A DNA stretch of 64,000 nt from NCBI RefSeq assembly GCF_025398735.1, contig NZ_CP104694.1:3993001-4057000 (forward strand), in the 5' to 3' direction. The position numbers and the translations under genes are program-made. This DNA is from Tahibacter amnicola. GTDB lineage: Bacteria; Pseudomonadota; Gammaproteobacteria; Xanthomonadales; Rhodanobacteraceae. Below the pieces are notes generated by a model. The model did not search any database. It was not told where the DNA came from and saw only the letters and a program-made list of their open reading frames with translations. Position 1 is the first letter of the stretch. The number at the start of each line of letters is the position of its first letter. Below, one piece after another: positions 1 through 9,700 of this stretch.

Positions 1-1273
1 GCATGACCTGGAACAGCGGACTGTGCGCCGTGCTGCGCGGCACGTTCAATCTGTCGATCAGCATCTCGAACGGCACGTCCTGGTGCGTCTGCGCGCCCAG
101 GTTCACCTCGCGTACCTGACGGTAGAAGTCGCGCACCGTCTGCGTCTCGTCACAGGAGACGCGCAGCACCAAGGTGTTGATGAAGAAGCCGATGAGTTCG
201 TCGAGCTGGCTGTTGTGACGATTCGCCACCGGTGTCCCGACGATCACATCCGAATCCGCGCCATAGCGCGCGAGGACCACCGAAAGCGCGCCGTGCAGCA
301 CCATGAACAAGGTGACATCCAGCGCCTGCGCCAGCGTCTGCAGACGCGCAAGGTGCGCGGGCGCCACCACCCCCTGCACGACATCGCCCGCGTGGCGTTT
401 GACCTTGGGCCGCTCAAAGTCCAGCGGCAACGGGTGTACCGCCGGCGCCCCCTGCAGCACACGCGTCCAGTAGCCGACCTGCTCACCCAGCCGCTCGGCG
501 TTCAGTCGCTCGCGCTGCCACACGGCGTAGTCGGCGTATTGAATCGACAGGGGCATTGCCGCATCAGAATGCATGCGGGCCGGTGCCGTGTAGAAGGCGA
601 CGAATTCGCGCAGCAGGATGTCGACCGACCATCCGTCGAAGACGATATGGTGCAGGTTGAAATACAGCACGCCTTCGTCGGGCGACAGGGCCATCCATGC
701 GGCGCGGATCAGCGGCGGCCGCGCCAGATCGAACGGCACGGCGGCGTCCTCGGCGATGAAGCGTTGCACGGCGGCGTCCTGATCCGCGTGCGCCACATCG
801 TGCAGATCGCGGCGGATGATCGGCACCCGGACCTGTGAATGGCCGCGCTGGTAGATCCCCTCGTCATCCCGGTGGAAACTGGTGCGAAGCACTTCATGGC
901 GGGCGACGACATTGTCGATCGCCGACTGCGCCCGCTCCAGCGAGAATCCGCCGCGAATACGGAACGCGAACGGCATGTTGTAGTCGGTGCTGCCCGGCTG
1001 CAGCTCGCTCAGCACCCACAGCCGCTGTTGCTGGAACGAGAGCGGAAGCCGTTCCCCCCGGCGCAACGCCGGCTTGATCGACTCGCTGCCGTCCTCGGCG
1101 CGAATACCGCCCACTGTTTCGAGCAGCGCCGTGATCTCTGCCTTGGCATCCAGAATCCGGCGCCGCAGATCGTCCGTCAGCGCCCCCTGGTTTGCCCGTA
1201 CTTTCAACTTGCCGTTACTGAGGAAGAGACTGACCCCCAACGAACTGGCTTCCTTCAACAGTTCGATGGACAT
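1..1273 (-). CDS. Nonribosomal peptide synthetase, 5' part (docking + condensation domain), cut by window edge
   Basis: This is the last visible gene of the NRPS operon and runs off the left edge. It starts at ATG 1273, one base after the TGA of the gene before it, with an AGGAGG ribosome binding site lying inside the last codons of that gene, so translation is coupled. Residues 1-55 form a TubC-type N-terminal docking domain (motif SLFLSNGKLKV). From about residue 75 a condensation domain follows: LSFQQQRLWVLSEL, the RHEVLRT motif, the active-site motif HHIVFDG, then FFINTLVLR and the HQDVPFE/HSPLFQVM motifs near the edge. It would condense the chain from the Ala-type module of the upstream protein with the next residue. 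Adenylation, carrier and any termination domains are outside the window. The family call is certain; the substrate cannot be known. Confidence 0.95.
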   Translation of the reverse strand, partial: MSIELLKEASSLGVSLFLSNGKLKVRANQGALTDDLRRRILDAKAEITALLETVGGIRAEDGSESIKPALRRGERLPLSFQQQRLWVLSELQPGSTDYNMPFAFRIRGGFSLERAQSAIDNVVARHEVLRTSFHRDDEGIYQRGHSQVRVPIIRRDLHDVAHADQDAAVQRFIAEDAAVPFDLARPPLIRAAWMALSPDEGVLYFNLHHIVFDGWSVDILLREFVAFYTAPARMHSDAAMPLSIQYADYAVWQRERLNAERLGEQVGYWTRVLQGAPAVHPLPLDFERPKVKRHAGDVVQGVVAPAHLARLQTLAQALDVTLFMVLHGALSVVLARYGADSDVIVGTPVANRHNSQLDELIGFFINTLVLRVSCDETQTVRDFYRQVREVNLGAQTHQDVPFEMLIDRLNVPRSTAHSPLFQVM

Positions 1274-1274
1274 C

Positions 1275-4200
1275 TCAGATTTCCTCCTCGACAACGTCCG
1301 CCGCCAAGGCGTCCGGAGCACGGCTGACGGCCAGGAAGCCCTCGATGATGAAGGCCTGCGCCGCAATGCTGCGGTGAGCGAAGAGGGTCTTGACCGGCAC
1401 GTTGACACCGCAGCTGCTCTTGATCCGGCTATGCAGGCGCGTCAGCAGGAGCGAGTTGCCGCCGAGGGCGAAGAAGTCCGCATCAACGCTGATTCGCTCA
1501 CGCGCCAGCAACTGCTGCCAGATGTCCTGCAACTGACGCTCCAGCTCGCTGGACGGCGCCAGGTACGTCTTGGCGATCGTGGCGCTTTCGGGCGCCGGCA
1601 AAGCGGCGCGATCGATCTTGCCGTTGGGCGTCAGCGGCCATTCGCCCATGAGCACGATGGCGCCGGGAACCATGTACGCCGGCAACGCATGGGCCAGCGA
1701 TTCGCGCAACGCCGTGACGAAGGCCTGTTCCACGCCCGCCGGCGGCATGTGCGCCGGTTTGACATACGCCACCAACTGCCGGGCCTCGTCCGAGCCACGC
1801 AGGACGACGATCGCGGCATCCACGCCAGTCTGGCGACCCAGTTGCAGTTCAATCTCGGCCAGTTCAATGCGGAAGCCATGGAGCTTCACCTGCGAATCGA
1901 CGCGACCGATGAAGTACAGCAAGCCGTTCTCGTCAAGGCGAACCAGGTCGCCGGTGCGATAGAGCACCGGCCCCGAGTCCGGATTGGCCGCGTCGTAGTA
2001 CGGATTGGCGATGAAGCGTTCTGCGGTGAGCGCCGGATTGTTGTAGTACCCCTTGGCCACGCCGGCACCGCACAGGTAGAGCTCGCCGACAACGCCCGGC
2101 GGCAGCAGGGCCAGCCCGGGCGACAGCACCAGCGCCTGGCTGTTGGGCAGTGCCCGGCCAATCGGCACGGAACCGTCTACCGGGGCTTCAAAGCGCATCC
2201 AGGTCGAATACGTCGTGTCTTCGGACGGTCCGTACAGGTTGTACACACTGCGGCAGGCGCGCCTGGCCAGCAGGTCATTGATGGTCTGCTTTGGCAGCGG
2301 CTCGCCCGCCAGGTTCACGACCTGCGTGCCGGCCGGAATCGCGTCGCTGTCGAGCAAGACCTTTATCGCCGAGGGGACCGTATTGATCAGCGTCACTGCG
2401 ACGGGTTGCTCGATCAGTGCCAGCGCATCGCGCACCAGCACGCAGCAGTGGCCGAAGCACAGCGGCACAAACAGCTCAAACACCGACAGATCGAAATTCA
2501 GCGAGGTCGACGCCAGCACACGCGCCAGCTCCGCATCGCTATAGGTATTCCTGGCCCAGTACAGCATCGTGACCGTGTTGGCATGACGGATCGCAACCCC
2601 CTTGGGCTTGCCGGTCGAACCGGAGGTGTAGATCACGTAGGCCAGGTCCGATGGCGCGACGACCGGCAAGGCACTGTCGTCGTCCGTACCTGCCGCCGCG
2701 GCCACCACATCTCCATCGACCACGACCAGCTCGCAGCGCTGCCCTTCGAACTGGCCGCGCAGCGACTCCTGGGTCAACACCAGATCGATAGCCGCATCTT
2801 CCAGAATGTGACCCGTACGCGCCTTCGGATAGCTCGGATCAAGCGGCACATAGGCGCCACCGGCCTTCAGGATTCCCAGCACCGCCGCTACCAGATGGAC
2901 CGAGCGCTCCAGACATACGCCAACCAGGCGACCCGGGCCCACCGCTTGGACGCTGCGCAGGTGTCGCGCGATCGCACTGGCCTGTTCGTGCAGTTCCCGG
3001 TACGTCAGACGCACACCGTCGCTTTCCAGCGCGATCGCGTCGGGTGTCTTTTCCGCCTGTGCATCGAACAGCTGATGGATGCAGCGGTCCTGTGGATACG
3101 TCACCGGCCGCCCATCGTGTCGATCGAGCAGGAAACGGATCTCGCGCTCGGCCAACATCGGCAACGGTGCGAGCGGCGTTTCGGGCGCGCGCCCGAGATC
3201 GGCCGCCAATGCTGCGAGCGACGCCATCACCCGTTCGAGGTGTGCGTTCAGGCGTTCCACGCTGCTGCGGTCGAAAATGGCGCTGTCGTAGGTCCAGCGG
3301 AGCGCCGTGGTTTCGAAGGTCTGGCTGATGTTGACTTCCAGGTCGAACTTCGCCGCGAACCCTTCGAACGGGTAGGTCCGGATGCGGGCGCCGGGCAGCA
3401 TGAGCAGTGCGCGCTCCTCGCCGCGCTTGAGCCCGTAGTCGGCGTCGGACGTGAGCATGATCTGGAACAGCGGCGTGTGCTGCGTCGTACGCGGCACGTT
3501 CAGGCGATCAACGAGCAGTTCGAAGGGAACGTCCTGGTTCGACTGCGCGTCGAGGTGAACCTGCCGGACTTCGCGCAGGAAGTCGCCGAGCGTGCCGTGG
3601 CCGGTATTCAGGCGCAGCACCAGCGTATTGATGAAGAAGCCAATCAGATGCTCAGTCTGTGCCTGGTGCCGGTTGGCCACCGGCGTGCCGACCACCACAT
3701 CGTCGCTGTTGCCGTTACGCGCCAGGACCAGCGCCAGTGCCGCGTGCATCAGCATGAAGGGGGTCAGCTGGAAGCGCTTGGCGAGCGTGTCGAGCGCTGC
3801 AGTCGTCGCTGCATCAACGCCACCAGCCACGCTGTCACCCACATACGCCTTGATCTCGGGACGCGGCCGGTCGAGTCGCAATGCGTGAACGGCTGGCACG
3901 TCCTCCAGCTGCTTCAGCCAGTAACCCAGCTGCTGATCGAAGGAACCGCTTCCCAGCCACTGGCGCTGCCAATAGGCGTAGTCGCCATACTGGATCGGCA
4001 GCTCCGGCAAGGCGGCGCTGTCGCCCGTGTCCAGCTGCCGGTACACGCTGACGAATTCATTCACCAGCAGGTCGAGCGACCAGCCATCGCATGCGATGTG
4101 ATGGATATTGAACAGCAGGATGCCGCGTTGACCGCCGTCCTCGGTGTGGCCCAGCAAAAAGTACCCGGCACGCACCATCAGGTCTTTCGCCAGGTCGAAC

Positions 4201-6650
4201 GGACGGACGACTTCCGCACGAATCAGACGCTCCAGTTCCTGCTGCGCGGCAGCTTCGGACAGCGTGCTCAGGTCGGCATAAGCAACACGGAAATCGGCGC
4301 CATCGATCACCCGCTGCACGGCGCCCGCATCGTCACTTTCATAGACCGTGCGCAGCACTTCGTGGCGCTGCACGATCGTCCGCATAGCCTCTTCGGCGCG
4401 AAGGTGATCGAACCGCCCTTCCAGCTGGAACAGCGCCGGCATGTTGTACTCCGGGCTGCCACCATTGAGCTGGTCGAGGAACCACAGGCGTTCCTGCGAG
4501 AACGACAAGGCCATGCGCTCGCCGTCCGGGCGCTTGCCGATACCCGGCTGGCGAACCAGCGAACGCGCCTCTACCTGGGCGGCATAGTCTGCCAGCACGG
4601 TGTACTCGAAGATGTCGCGGATCTGCATGTCCACCGAACACACTTCCGACACCTTGGAAGTGACGCGCATCGCCTTGATGGAATTGCCGCCCAGGTCGAA
4701 GAAGTCATCCGTAAGGCCGATCGCCTGGCATTCCAGGATTTCCTGCCACACCGCTGCGACCTGCCGTTGCACATCCGTTTCCAGCGCGAAGGCGACGGTC
4801 GGCAGCTTCTTCTTGTCCAGATGCCCTGCGGCCGCCAGGCATTCGCGGCCGACCAGGGACCATGCGTCAGGCTGCCAGTGGGCTCCGAGCTCCGATTGCA
4901 GTTGCGCCTGAGCGTCACGCTGGCGCTGCGCCAGCACCTCAGCGGCCAACGGGTCAGGCAGCAGCACATGCACCACGTGCCGCCCCGTCGCCGCACTGCC
5001 CTGGCGCACCCACGCCACGGGACTGCCGGGAAAATGCGCCTGGACAATCGCGCTGGCACGCGCGTTGTCATCGGCCAACACGTCTTCGCTGCCACGGCTG
5101 GCGATCGCGCTCAATCCGGAGAACACCAGGTCGGCGATATCGAGGGCATCGCCGGAACCGATCTGCCGGAGCAGCGCGCGATAGGCTTCCGCCAGCGTTT
5201 CAATGGTGTTCGCCGCGAACAGACGGTCGGCATATTTCCAGCTCAGTGTCAGCCCGTCCGTTCCCTGCAGCGCGACGACCTCCAGGTCGTACTTGATCAA
5301 CGGCGCCTGCGGCAGCGGCGCCAGTTCGATGTCGCCCAGGGCGAGACTTTCCGCCGCAACGGTCTGCAGGTTGAACACGGCCTGGAACAACGGCGTATGG
5401 CTCAAGGCCTGTTCGACACCGAGCGCTTCCATGGCAATGCCCAGGGGAAGCGACTGCATCGCGAAGGCTTCGAGCAGGCGGGACTTGCTGTCGCGCAGAT
5501 ACTGCTCCAGCGGACCCTGCACAGGGCACCGCGTCCGCAACGGCAGCACGTTGACGAACAATCCGACGAGACCGTGCGTGGCCTCCAGGTCACGGCCGGC
5601 GATGGGCGAGCCGATGACCACGTCTTCCCTGCCGGTCCAGCGCCCGAGGAGCAGCGCCAGCGCCGATTCCAGGAGCATGAACAAGGTCATGTTGTGGCGC
5701 TTGGCCAGCGCACCGAGGCGACCGCTCTCCTCCGCATCCAGCCGGCATTCGACGGAGGCGCCGGACGACACAAACACCTTCGGGCGCGCGAAATCGGTCG
5801 GCAGCACGGGATCGGTCGCAGCGCCTGCCAGCTCGCGCAACCAATAGGCTTTCTCCCGTTCGAATCGTCCCTCCGACAGCGCCTTCTGCTGGCTGTAGGC
5901 GTAGTCGCCATACTGGAATGCAAGAGGTGCCAGCGCCGGCGCGCGGCCTTCGCTGAGGGCCCGGTACACCGCGGCGATCTCGCCCACCAGCAGTTCCTGC
6001 GACCAGCCGTCGGAGGCGATGTGGTGGATCGTGATCGACAGGACGCTACGCGATGGGGAGCAGCTGTAACACACCGCCCGAATCGGGAAATCCCTGCTCA
6101 GGTCAAAGGGTCTGGCCTGCTCGGCCGCGACCAGCGCGGCGACTTCGTTGCGCTGCTGCGCCTCGTCGATGGCAGACAGGTCGGTGAAGGTCACCGCGAA
6201 CGCGGCGCTGCCCAACACACGCTGCCTCACCTCGCCGGCCGCGTCCGCCACGTAGACTGTACGCAGGATTTCATGGCGCTCCAGCACGTGCTGCAGCGTG
6301 CTGCTCAGCCGGGCCGGGTCCAGGTGCGCGCGAAACTCGAATGCATTGGCGATGTTGTACTGGCCCTGCTCGTTGATCTTCTGCGCCAGCCAGACCTGGT
6401 GCTGTTGCGACGACAACGGACGGTCGACCCCATCGGGGGCACGTTCGAGTCGAAAACCGCCGGTGTCGTCGGCGTCGCCGGACAACGCCTGCAGGTACGC
6501 AATGATTTCCGTCTTGTGCGCGGCGATCTCCGCGCGCAGTTCGTCTGACAAGCCACCGCCGGCAGCCGTGTAGGCCAGCTTTCCGTCCTTGAGGTACAGC
6601 GCGACCTGTGACTGCAGCGCGCGCTCGATGATGCGTTCCACCACTTTCAT
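1275..6650 (-). CDS. NRPS, docking-C-(adenylation remnant)-T-C-A-T, 1791 aa
   Basis: Residues 1-50 are a TubC-type docking domain. A condensation domain (about 62-495, HHIASDG) is followed by only about 140 residues instead of the usual ~500, and then a carrier domain with the phosphopantetheine motif LGGNS (Ser657). The short piece looks like the C-terminal subdomain of an A domain, ending in LDKKKLP where NGKIDRxALP is expected. The ATP-binding core (YTSGSTG and all substrate-pocket motifs) is absent. The second module is complete: C (about 735-1165, HHIACDG), A (about 1180-1690, YTSGSTGKPKG, YRTGDL, NGKIDR) and T (LGGNS). Its pocket residues read by eye give DLFNNALTY plus the usual Lys, which resembles alanine codes. 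The start at ATG 6650 lies 113 bases after the previous gene. The C-terminus is acidic (EEEI), like a docking peptide. Confidence 0.96.
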   Translation of the reverse strand: MKVVERIIERALQSQVALYLKDGKLAYTAAGGGLSDELRAEIAAHKTEIIAYLQALSGDADDTGGFRLERAPDGVDRPLSSQQHQVWLAQKINEQGQYNIANAFEFRAHLDPARLSSTLQHVLERHEILRTVYVADAAGEVRQRVLGSAAFAVTFTDLSAIDEAQQRNEVAALVAAEQARPFDLSRDFPIRAVCYSCSPSRSVLSITIHHIASDGWSQELLVGEIAAVYRALSEGRAPALAPLAFQYGDYAYSQQKALSEGRFEREKAYWLRELAGAATDPVLPTDFARPKVFVSSGASVECRLDAEESGRLGALAKRHNMTLFMLLESALALLLGRWTGREDVVIGSPIAGRDLEATHGLVGLFVNVLPLRTRCPVQGPLEQYLRDSKSRLLEAFAMQSLPLGIAMEALGVEQALSHTPLFQAVFNLQTVAAESLALGDIELAPLPQAPLIKYDLEVVALQGTDGLTLSWKYADRLFAANTIETLAEAYRALLRQIGSGDALDIADLVFSGLSAIASRGSEDVLADDNARASAIVQAHFPGSPVAWVRQGSAATGRHVVHVLLPDPLAAEVLAQRQRDAQAQLQSELGAHWQPDAWSLVGRECLAAAGHLDKKKLPTVAFALETDVQRQVAAVWQEILECQAIGLTDDFFDLGGNSIKAMRVTSKVSEVCSVDMQIRDIFEYTVLADYAAQVEARSLVRQPGIGKRPDGERMALSFSQERLWFLDQLNGGSPEYNMPALFQLEGRFDHLRAEEAMRTIVQRHEVLRTVYESDDAGAVQRVIDGADFRVAYADLSTLSEAAAQQELERLIRAEVVRPFDLAKDLMVRAGYFLLGHTEDGGQRGILLFNIHHIACDGWSLDLLVNEFVSVYRQLDTGDSAALPELPIQYGDYAYWQRQWLGSGSFDQQLGYWLKQLEDVPAVHALRLDRPRPEIKAYVGDSVAGGVDAATTAALDTLAKRFQLTPFMLMHAALALVLARNGNSDDVVVGTPVANRHQAQTEHLIGFFINTLVLRLNTGHGTLGDFLREVRQVHLDAQSNQDVPFELLVDRLNVPRTTQHTPLFQIMLTSDADYGLKRGEERALLMLPGARIRTYPFEGFAAKFDLEVNISQTFETTALRWTYDSAIFDRSSVERLNAHLERVMASLAALAADLGRAPETPLAPLPMLAEREIRFLLDRHDGRPVTYPQDRCIHQLFDAQAEKTPDAIALESDGVRLTYRELHEQASAIARHLRSVQAVGPGRLVGVCLERSVHLVAAVLGILKAGGAYVPLDPSYPKARTGHILEDAAIDLVLTQESLRGQFEGQRCELVVVDGDVVAAAAGTDDDSALPVVAPSDLAYVIYTSGSTGKPKGVAIRHANTVTMLYWARNTYSDAELARVLASTSLNFDLSVFELFVPLCFGHCCVLVRDALALIEQPVAVTLINTVPSAIKVLLDSDAIPAGTQVVNLAGEPLPKQTINDLLARRACRSVYNLYGPSEDTTYSTWMRFEAPVDGSVPIGRALPNSQALVLSPGLALLPPGVVGELYLCGAGVAKGYYNNPALTAERFIANPYYDAANPDSGPVLYRTGDLVRLDENGLLYFIGRVDSQVKLHGFRIELAEIELQLGRQTGVDAAIVVLRGSDEARQLVAYVKPAHMPPAGVEQAFVTALRESLAHALPAYMVPGAIVLMGEWPLTPNGKIDRAALPAPESATIAKTYLAPSSELERQLQDIWQQLLARERISVDADFFALGGNSLLLTRLHSRIKSSCGVNVPVKTLFAHRSIAAQAFIIEGFLAVSRAPDALAADVVEEEI

Positions 6651-6763
6651 GCTTGCCCCCGCGATATGACGCGAAAAGAAAACCCAATAGCCCTATGTGC
6701 CGCACGGCCGCGCCACGTCGGCGCCGACCACGTCGGACGGTCTTACGTCACCGGTTTTCCGGT

Positions 6764-9700
6764 CTAGAACTCCCCTTCCTCGACAATCGCCTCGGCACTC
6801 AGCTCCTGGCGCTTCGACGCCAGTTTCTCGACCACGGAGTGGCCGTCCAGCCGCGCGGCGATATGCGAGATGGTCGGATTGGCGAAGAAGTCCGAGAGCG
6901 AAAACACCCGCTCCGCGACGTTGAAATGCGTACGCACCTTGGCGACCAGGCGCGTGGCGATCAGCGAATCGCCACCCAGCTCGAAGAAGCTGTCATTGAC
7001 GCCAATCCGTTCGATACCCAGCACGTCTTGCCACATCCGTGCGACGACCTCTTCGGTCTTCGTGCCCGGCGCTGCGTACGGCTGGGCGATATCCGGCCGT
7101 TCGTGGACCTGTATCGCGCCCTCCCCGCTCTCGGCCAGACCGCCGACCCAGCGGGCGTAACGCGCATCCATGTCCGTCGTCGAATTGATCAGGCAAGGCT
7201 GGTCGCAGTGCTGCATGGCAACGGCGAAAGCGCGCATGCCGTCCGCCGGGCGCATGGCGTGCTCCATGCCGTGCGCGACCGCGCCATCGCCGGAAAAATT
7301 CCAGCCGTCCCAGTCGATGGCGCACCAGTGATGATGTCCTTCGTTGCGAAGGTGCTGGACGAAGGCGTCGGCATAGGCACTGGCGGCCGCATAGGCGGTG
7401 AATCCCAGCCCCCCCAGCTCGGCTGCCAGCGAAGACATCACCAGGCAGAAATCCACACGCCGGCCACGCAGCACGCGCTCGAGGTGGATCAGGCCTGCCA
7501 CCTTGGGCGCGAACTGCCGTTCGCAGGCAGCTTCGTCGGTGGATGACAACGGCAGTACCGAATCCTCGACGTTGCCCGCCGCATGGAACACGCCGGCGAT
7601 CGCGCCGCAGGCCCGTTCGGCGTCGGTCACGGCAACCTCCAGCGCAGCGTAGTCGGCCACGTCGGCGCGCAGCACGTGGACATCCGCGCCTGCTTCGCAC
7701 AAAGCATTCAACCACCGCACTTGCTCGGCGACGGCTGCGGTGAAGAGGCCTTCGTCAACGCGTGCCCAATCCTGTCTTGCCGGGAATTCACGGCGGCTCA
7801 CCAGGGTGATCCGGGCGTGGTAATCCTCCGCCAGCCACTTCGCCAACTGCAGGCCGATGCGGCCGAGCCCACCGGTGATCAGGTAGTGGCCGCGGTGGCG
7901 CAGAACCGGGCGTGGCGTAGCGAGGCGGCTGTCGGCCAGGGGCAGGAAGTGCTTCAGCCAGCGCCCGTTGCCGCGCAGCGCGACCTCGGGAGCGTCCTGC
8001 GCCGCGTTGAATTCGCGCCACAACTGCTCGGCAATCCGCCCGCGCTGAACGACGTTGCCGGCCTGCGTGGCATCGATGTCGATCAGGCGGCAGACGACCT
8101 GTGGATTCTCCTGCGCCGCTACCTTGCACAGACCTCGCAGCGTCGCCAGCCCCGCCTGGATCGTCTCGGTGCCGGTCACACGCAGCGCCCGGTCGGTAAC
8201 AACATGCAGCCGCACTTCCAGACGGGGGCATTGCGCAAAAATGGCCTTCAGCAGCGCAAGCAACGGATAGAAACTGCGTCGCTGGAGACGTTCGAACTCC
8301 GCGTAGTCCGGCGACTCCACCGTCGTCGCCACCAGGGGCCACAGGCAGGCGATGGAAACCGACGTGCTGTCGGCAAGGCCCGCTACCAGTCGCTCAAGCT
8401 GTGCCGCATCATCCATCAGCGACGGCGCCAAAGCGCTGGGCGGAATGACCCGTGGTTCACCATGCGGACGAATACGCTCGGCCAGGGCCTCGGCAATGCC
8501 CAGCTCATCGGAAAGCACCAGCCAGGTTGAGGCAACGACGCTTTCACCGGTCGCGTCGACCGGCTGTGTGATCGCCGGCGCGAGCTGCCAGTTCGGGAGG
8601 TAGAACCACGCTTCCGGGTTTGTCGACGGGGCCGCATGTACCGGGGGAAGCGGCCGTTCTCCGGCTTTGGGCCGGTCGATCCAGAACCGCTTGCGATCGA
8701 AGGCATAGGTCGGCAACGCGACGCGACGGCGCGCGCCAACCCCATGGAGTTGGCGCCAGTCAAGCCCGACGCCCAGCGTCCAGAGCTTGCCGAGCGCATT
8801 GAGCCAGTAGACGACGTCGTCGCCTGACTCCTGCGGATGACGCAACGTCGGAGTCGCCAGCGACGGGGCGGCGCAGGGGTTGCGGCGGACCAGGTTCGAA
8901 AGCCCCTGCCCCGGCCCCACCTCGACGAACGCCAGATCCGCGCCGGTTGCGCCCAACACACGGCACAGCGTTTCCAGGCCCTGGGCGAATTGCACCGGGG
9001 CCAACAGGTGGCTCGCCCAGTAGTCCGGATCGCAGGCCTGCTCCGGCGTCATGAACGCGCCGGTGACGTTGGACAGCAGGCGCATCGTCGGTGGGTTCAG
9101 CGCGACACCCGCCAGGACTGTGCGCAACCCGTCCGCGGCCGCCGTCATCATCGGTGAATGGAAAGCGTGCGAGGTCTGCAAGGTGCGGCACTGGATACCC
9201 GCCTGGTTGAGCTGTGCCTCGACCTGGGCGATCACGGCCGTCGCGCCGGAAACCACGTAGTTCTCCGGACCGTTTATCGCCGCGAGTGCCACGCTACTCA
9301 CGTCGTAGCAGGGTTCGGCTGCGCTGCGCGCTGCGCTGATGGCCAGCATCGCGCCCGGCTCGCCCGCCTGCATCAACCGGGCTCGCGCGCACACCACCCT
9401 GATGGCGTCCTCCAGCGTGAACACGCCCGCCAGGCAGGCAGCAACGAACTCGCCAAGACTATGTCCGATCATCGCGGCAGGTTCGACGCCCAGCCCCGTC
9501 AGCTCGGTGGCAAGGCTGTATTCCAGGGCGAACAGCGCCGGCTGGGCGACATCCGTCGGCAACAGCGCCGCATTGCCTTCGGCGAGTTTGTCGCGCAGAT
9601 CAAAACCGCCGTGGCGGGCGATCAGCGCCCGGCACTGCTCAAACGCTTCCGTGTAGCGCAGCGCCACGCCGAGCAGCCCCTGTCCCATGGTGGCGTACTG

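Noticed and set aside
987-6548. 1853-residue open frame on the plus strand opposite the C-T-C-A-T NRPS gene
   Set aside because: The translation is Arg/Gln/His-rich with no domain; it is the antisense shadow of a high-GC gene whose minus-strand frame shows all NRPS motifs.
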